NCBI RefSeq assembly: GCF_018919165.1 | Contig: NZ_JAHLQM010000011.1 | Location: 1 to 64,000 of the forward strand | Direction: 5' to 3' | Source: Amphibacillus sp. MSJ-3 | GTDB lineage: Bacteria; Bacillota; Bacilli; Bacillales; Amphibacillaceae | DNA length: 64,000 nt | Shown: positions 60,429 through 64,000 of the stretch, one piece after another | How positions within the stretch are numbered: the stretch's first letter is position 1 | How the letters are laid out: each line of letters starts with the position of its first letter | Made by a program: the position numbers and the translations under genes | The notes under the pieces: generated by a model | Database searches by the model: none | What the model was told of the DNA's origin: nothing | What the model saw: the letters and a program-made list of their open reading frames with translations, nothing else

Positions 60429-62138
60429 ATGGATAATTTATTATCAATAAATGATTTAAGTGTTGTATTTAAAACAAGTCGACAAGATATTGAAGCGGTA
60501 AAGCATATTTCGCTGTCGGTTCATAAAGGTGAGACTTTGGGAATAGTTGGTGAATCAGGTTCTGGGAAAAGTGTGACAGCTAAAGCTATTATGCAACTAC
60601 TTCCTTCTCACTCAGCTCAGATAACTTCAGGAACGGTTCAATATGAAGAACAGATGATCTCATCATTTAACGAAAAAGAAATGGAAACCATTCGTGGTCG
60701 AGAGATAGGTATGATATTTCAAGATCCAATGAGTTCATTTAATCCAACAATTAAAATAGGCAAACAAATTGATGAAATGTGTATCAAGCATCGTGGCCTT
60801 TCCGCCTCAAAGGCTAAAAAGGAAACCTTAAACATGCTTGAATTAGTTGGAATTACAAATCCAAACGAACGTTATCATCAATATCCACATGAATTCTCTG
60901 GTGGGATGTTACAACGAGCAATGATTGCAATGGCGCTTGTTTGTAAGCCCAAATTACTTATTGCTGATGAACCAACAACCGCTTTAGATGTTAGAATTCA
61001 GGCGCAAATTTTACAATTAATGAAGAAGTTGCAAGATACATTTGATATGAGCATTATATTAATTACACATGATTTTGGTGTCGTCGCTGGTATGTGTGAT
61101 CGTGTAGTGGTGATGAAAGATGGAGAAATTGTTGAACAAAATGATACAACAACTATTTTCAATCAACCGCAGCATCCATATACACAGCGTTTACTAAAAG
61201 CATTACCACGAATTGACCAAAAAAAGGCGACTCGCCAGGCTAAAGTTTTTTCTGAAACAGAGCCACTCGTTGATGTCCGTCAGTTACAAAAAGTTTATCA
61301 ACTAAAATTAGGCGGTACCGTACGTGCTGTTGATCAAATTGATTTTAAAATTCATCAAGGCGAAACGTTGGGATTAGTTGGGGAATCTGGCTCGGGCAAG
61401 TCAACAACAGGTCGACTTTTATTACAACTTCAACAAGCAACAGATGGCGAAGTACTCTATCAAGGGATGGGCATCCATCATTTTTCGCGAAAAGAGTTAA
61501 AAATATTACGTCGTGATATTCAAATTATTTTCCAAGACCCACAAGCCTCATTAAATCCAAGAATGAAGGTACTCGATATTATTGGGCAACCCTTGGATAT
61601 TCACAAACTATGCCGAACGAAAAAAGACAGACGGAGAAGAGTGGAGGAATTATTAGAATTAGTTGGATTAGAGAAGGAACATGCTAATCGATATCCACAC
61701 GAATTTTCTGGTGGTCAACAACAACGTATTGGCATTGCTCGGGCCTTAGCTGTAAAACCCAAGTTTATCGTCTGTGATGAACCTCTATCTGCACTCGATG
61801 TCTCCATTCAAGCACAGATAGTTGATCTTTTACAGGATCTACAAAAACAACTCGGTTTAACCTATTTATTTATTGCACACGATTTAGCTATGGTAAAACA
61901 TCTTTGTGACCGAATCGCAGTGATGTATGATGGAAAAATTATAGAAGTTGCGGAAAGTGAAGAACTTTATCAATATCCAATTCATCCTTATACTAAATCA
62001 TTGCTCGAAGCAGTACCGATACCAGATCCAAAGATTGAAGCGAAGAAAATCCGTGAACATGATATTAAGCTACAGAGTTATTCTTTTGAACAAAACATTT
62101 TTGAAGAGAAAAGACCAAAACATTGGGTGTTAGTATGA
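60429..62138 (+). CDS. Fused double ATPase of the Opp/Dpp transporter (OppD-OppF type)
   Basis: The 569-residue protein carries two complete NBDs. The first has GESGSGKSVTAK, FSGGMLQRAMIAMAL and LLIADEPTTALD; the second GESGSGKSTTGR, FSGGQQQRIGIARAL and IVCDEPLSALD. Both halves have the Opp-family C-terminal patch (HPYTQRLL, HPYTKSLLEAVP). It supplies both ATPase subunits that are separate oppD and oppF in most systems. ATG 60429, 9 bp after GGAG, is preferred over TTG 60423. It is divergent from the permease/binding-protein operon, sharing the 60312-60428 region. Confidence 0.92.
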   Translation: MDNLLSINDLSVVFKTSRQDIEAVKHISLSVHKGETLGIVGESGSGKSVTAKAIMQLLPSHSAQITSGTVQYEEQMISSFNEKEMETIRGREIGMIFQDPMSSFNPTIKIGKQIDEMCIKHRGLSASKAKKETLNMLELVGITNPNERYHQYPHEFSGGMLQRAMIAMALVCKPKLLIADEPTTALDVRIQAQILQLMKKLQDTFDMSIILITHDFGVVAGMCDRVVVMKDGEIVEQNDTTTIFNQPQHPYTQRLLKALPRIDQKKATRQAKVFSETEPLVDVRQLQKVYQLKLGGTVRAVDQIDFKIHQGETLGLVGESGSGKSTTGRLLLQLQQATDGEVLYQGMGIHHFSRKELKILRRDIQIIFQDPQASLNPRMKVLDIIGQPLDIHKLCRTKKDRRRRVEELLELVGLEKEHANRYPHEFSGGQQQRIGIARALAVKPKFIVCDEPLSALDVSIQAQIVDLLQDLQKQLGLTYLFIAHDLAMVKHLCDRIAVMYDGKIIEVAESEELYQYPIHPYTKSLLEAVPIPDPKIEAKKIREHDIKLQSYSFEQNIFEEKRPKHWVLV

Positions 62139-62182
62139 TTACACCAGAGAAAGGGCTAATAGTTGTTTAAGTTGCGGGTATA

Positions 62183-62410
62183 TTTTGGAGGATGAGCGTG
62201 TTTTGGTGAGGTTGAGAGCATTTCACGGAAGTTGAGAGCAAATCGCAGAAGTTGAGAGCAAATCGTGAAAGTTGAGAACAAATCGCAGAATTTGAGAGCA
62301 TTTTCGAAAAGTTGAGAGCAAATCGCAAAAGTTGAGAGCATTTTCGAAAAGTTGAGAACAAATTTGGAAAGTTGAGAGCAAATCGCAGAATTTGGGAGCA
62401 TCCTCCAAAA
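62183..62410 (-). repeat. 20-bp minisatellite array, inverted, 10 units
   Basis: From 62201 to 62400 there are ten 20-bp units; on the minus strand each reads GCTCTCAACTT plus a variable half (TTTCGTGAAA, TTTTCGAAAA, TTCTGCGATT types), the same unit as at 26341. A 12-bp perfect inverted repeat flanks the array: TTTTGGAGGATG (62183-62194) and CATCCTCCAAAA (62399-62410). It lies 45 bp after the fused ATPase gene, pointing against it. Confidence 0.93.
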
Positions 62411-62515
62411 GCTATAGGATGCTCGCGACTTAACAAAAGTAGGGATAGGGTGTCCGTAGATCAACTAATTGAAAACCTCCACTGAATGAAGGTTCATCTT
62501 TTAGGTGAAAAATAA

Positions 62516-62556
62516 AAATGGTTCTGAGTTTTTAATACAGTTACTCAGAACCATTT
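62516..62556. terminator. Hairpin with 14-bp stem
   Basis: AAATGGTTCTGAGT and ACTCAGAACCATTT pair around a 13-base loop, with A/T flanks. It probably terminates transcription from either side. A fragment of the SR-A right end (CACTGAATGAAGGTTCATC) lies just before it at 62480. Confidence 0.6.
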
Positions 62557-62998
62557 TATCGCAGTGCAACTGTCAGTAAGACTCCCATTTCAAGCATTCG
62601 AAGAAAACTAAGCATTGGAAGTGGGAGATCAACTGATAGTAACGGCCTGATTGGTTGAAGGGTCCTTAGATCATATCCTTGTGGTAGGAATAAATATTTT
62701 CGCTTTGGTGAGTAATCACAAATCCCTTCGATTGGGCGGGTAACCGTAAATCATTCCGGTGGGATGAGTAATCACAAATCTCTTCGATTGGACGAGTAAC
62801 CGCAAATCCTTTCGGTGGGATGAGTAATCACAAATCCCTCCAGTGGGACGAGTAACTGCAGTCCAGTCGCAGTCCCAACCCCAATCCCATTCATTGGGGG
62901 ATGGGTGGACGCAGACTAAATCCACCCGTCCTGTGGTAATGTCTGCATGGCCTAGGTCCTCTAGGCCTAACCCTCACCGATTGAAGTTCCACTTTATT
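62556..62998 (+). repeat. SR-A repeat, copy 7 (six 28-bp units)
   Basis: It begins TTATCGCAGTGCAACTGTCAG and ends GAAGTTCCACTTTATTG. It has six 28-bp units of the GTAATCACAAATC/GTAACCGCAAATC type, the largest number in the window. The right hairpin GCAGAC...CCAC...GTGG...GTCTGC and the following GGCCTAGGTCCTCTAGGCC are perfect. It lies between the 20-bp array and dhaK. Confidence 0.92.
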
Positions 62999-63063
62999 GT
63001 CATATGGTTTCTGGTTGCAGTCAATAATTTTCAAAAGTATTGATGTGTTTTATATGGTGAAAA

Positions 63064-64000
63064 TCACCATCCCGTTGCGTTGGTTGGAGCATTTAAATAA
63101 TCTATCCATTTGGGGTTATCAATTTTTATCATTGATAACGAAATCCCGTGCATGTTAAATGATGTTAGGTGTGTGCCTACTTTAACAAATTGAACTTCTA
63201 ATTGTTCTAATGCCAGCAGTCGCCTAATATCGTTGGCGAAAATATACTGTTCCATCAGTGGGGTTGCGCCAAGTCCATTCACTAAGACGGCATAGCGGTC
63301 ACCGCTCTTCCATTTATATAAGCTTTTTAATTTATTGACTAATTCAATTGCTAACTGTTCTGATGAGTAAAAGGTTTCCTTACGATATCCTTTTTCACCA
63401 TGAATGCCGATTCCAAAGTAAACTTCACTATCAGATAACTTAAATGATGGGCTATGGTTTTCTGGAATAATTGTTGGCTCTATGGCAACACCTAATGTAT
63501 GAATATTCTTTGTAACCGTGTCCCCTAAAATTTTTAGTTTTTCAAGAGAAGCGCCTTCTTTAGCGGCTGCTCCGAGTATTTTATGAACTAATACAGTTCC
63601 AGCTACCCCGCGTTTCCGTTTTTGAAATGTTTCTTTATTTTCAATAGAAACATCATCATTAACAATGACCATATCAACCTTATGTCCTTTGGCCCTCATT
63701 ATGTTCATTGCTTCTGTAAATAATTCAACATCAGCAGCAAAATTCTTAACTATTAAAAGCACTCCAGCACCTGAATCAGTTAGTCTAATGGCTTCAATAA
63801 TTTGCTTTGGATATGGAGGGGTAAACAATTTGCCCTGGACGGCAGCATTTAGCATCCCATCACCGACATATCCGAGGTGTGCAGGTTCATGACCACTTCC
63901 ACCCCCGCTAACTAGGGCAACATATGGCTTTTGCTCTCGATAAATAATTTTATTTTTTTGATTAAATTTTACTCGATCTTGATTAGCAAAATAAAAGCCT
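63064..64000 (-). CDS. dhaK: Dihydroxyacetone kinase subunit DhaK (5' end outside window)
   Basis: The C-terminal 310 or so residues of DhaK are present. The frame enters from the window edge and shows VALVSGGGSGHEPAHLGYVGDG (substrate pocket), NAAVQGKLFTPP, VLLIVKNFAADV, and GIGIHGEKG with the His that covalently binds dihydroxyacetone. The C-terminus is NAPTNATGW. An internal ATG at 63855 is not the real start. DhaK works with DhaL and the PTS protein DhaM to phosphorylate dihydroxyacetone; neither partner follows in the 63 bp before the SR-A repeat, so they must lie upstream or elsewhere. A DhaK paralogue such as a DhaQ-type regulator is the alternative. Confidence 0.88.
   Translation of the reverse strand, partial: GFYFANQDRVKFNQKNKIIYREQKPYVALVSGGGSGHEPAHLGYVGDGMLNAAVQGKLFTPPYPKQIIEAIRLTDSGAGVLLIVKNFAADVELFTEAMNIMRAKGHKVDMVIVNDDVSIENKETFQKRKRGVAGTVLVHKILGAAAKEGASLEKLKILGDTVTKNIHTLGVAIEPTIIPENHSPSFKLSDSEVYFGIGIHGEKGYRKETFYSSEQLAIELVNKLKSLYKWKSGDRYAVLVNGLGATPLMEQYIFANDIRRLLALEQLEVQFVKVGTHLTSFNMHGISLSMIKIDNPKWIDYLNAPTNATGW

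Noticed and set aside
62156-62464. Minus-strand open frames across the second 20-bp array
   Set aside because: Same reason: three overlapping frames are all open because of the repeat, with no start signals.
62700-62870. 28-bp units of SR-A taken as a CRISPR array
   Set aside because: The whole 28-bp period is repeated; there are no unique spacers between the conserved blocks.

Overview
The window is low-GC, densely coding Firmicute DNA. ComK, a YjcZ-type small protein, LicT/BglG antitermination, a CcpA-type cre site, sortase-type LPXTG anchoring and many TTG/GTG starts behind strong GGAGG sites point to a member of the Bacillaceae. The carbohydrate gene set and small, divergent proteins suggest a fermentative or halo/alkaliphilic genus such as Amphibacillus or a relative; the genus is a guess. 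No rRNA or tRNA gene was seen.

Layout. 0.4-5.1 kb: an APC permease, a decayed stretch with an AraC relic, then a UPF0261 (Tm-1-like) and TIM-barrel hydrolase pair. 5.6-5.9 kb: an orphan three-repeat CRISPR with a leader-like hairpin and no cas genes. 6.3-12.4 kb: a GH13 oligo-1,6-glucosidase, then a reverse-strand beta-glucoside operon (bglG-bglP-bglA) behind a RAT/terminator. 12.7-17.9 kb: an ATP-grasp protein, a UDP-sugar dehydrogenase, a nucleotidyltransferase, and a P-loop kinase with an ECF S-component. 18.0-21.0 kb: uxaB-uxaA for galacturonate. 21.7-28.7 kb: amidase, ung, a phasin-like protein, a UbiB-type kinase, a large 20-bp repeat array and an AEC transporter. 29.2-33.2 kb: an Rpn-like protein, an AraC pseudogene, a BlaI/BlaR1-type pair and a small secreted protein.

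34.0-40.4 kb holds an unusual exporter cluster: two lipoproteins, an ATPase, a permease, and a second permease fused to a lipoprotein-like domain. 40.4-45.5 kb: small and nuclease-like genes, yjcZ, a wall-anchored GH5 glucanase with a cre site, and a DUF1672 lipoprotein. 45.6-53.5 kb: a heterodimeric ABC exporter, comK, a zinc-ribbon membrane protein and a chemoreceptor. 53.5-54.2 kb is an IS remnant. 54.2-62.1 kb: a monoacylglycerol lipase-like hydrolase and an Opp-type transporter with a circularly permuted binding protein, two permeases with extra N-terminal membrane domains, and a fused double ATPase on the opposite strand. The window ends inside dhaK.

The strongest non-genic signal is repetition. 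One structured dispersed repeat (called SR-A here, about 245-445 bp) has seven substantial copies plus fragments. Its copies differ by 0, 1, 2, 2, 3, 5 and 6 units of an internal 28-bp repeat. One of its hairpins matches, with paired base changes, a hairpin in a GC-richer element inside the IS remnant. A diverged short relative (SR-B) occurs three times. A separate 20-bp minisatellite occurs as a 28-unit array (26.3-26.9 kb) and, inverted, as a 10-unit array (62.2-62.4 kb).

Most promising observations: the circularly permuted binding protein with its atypical transporter, the SR-A family, the 20-bp arrays, and the exporter-lipoprotein cluster.
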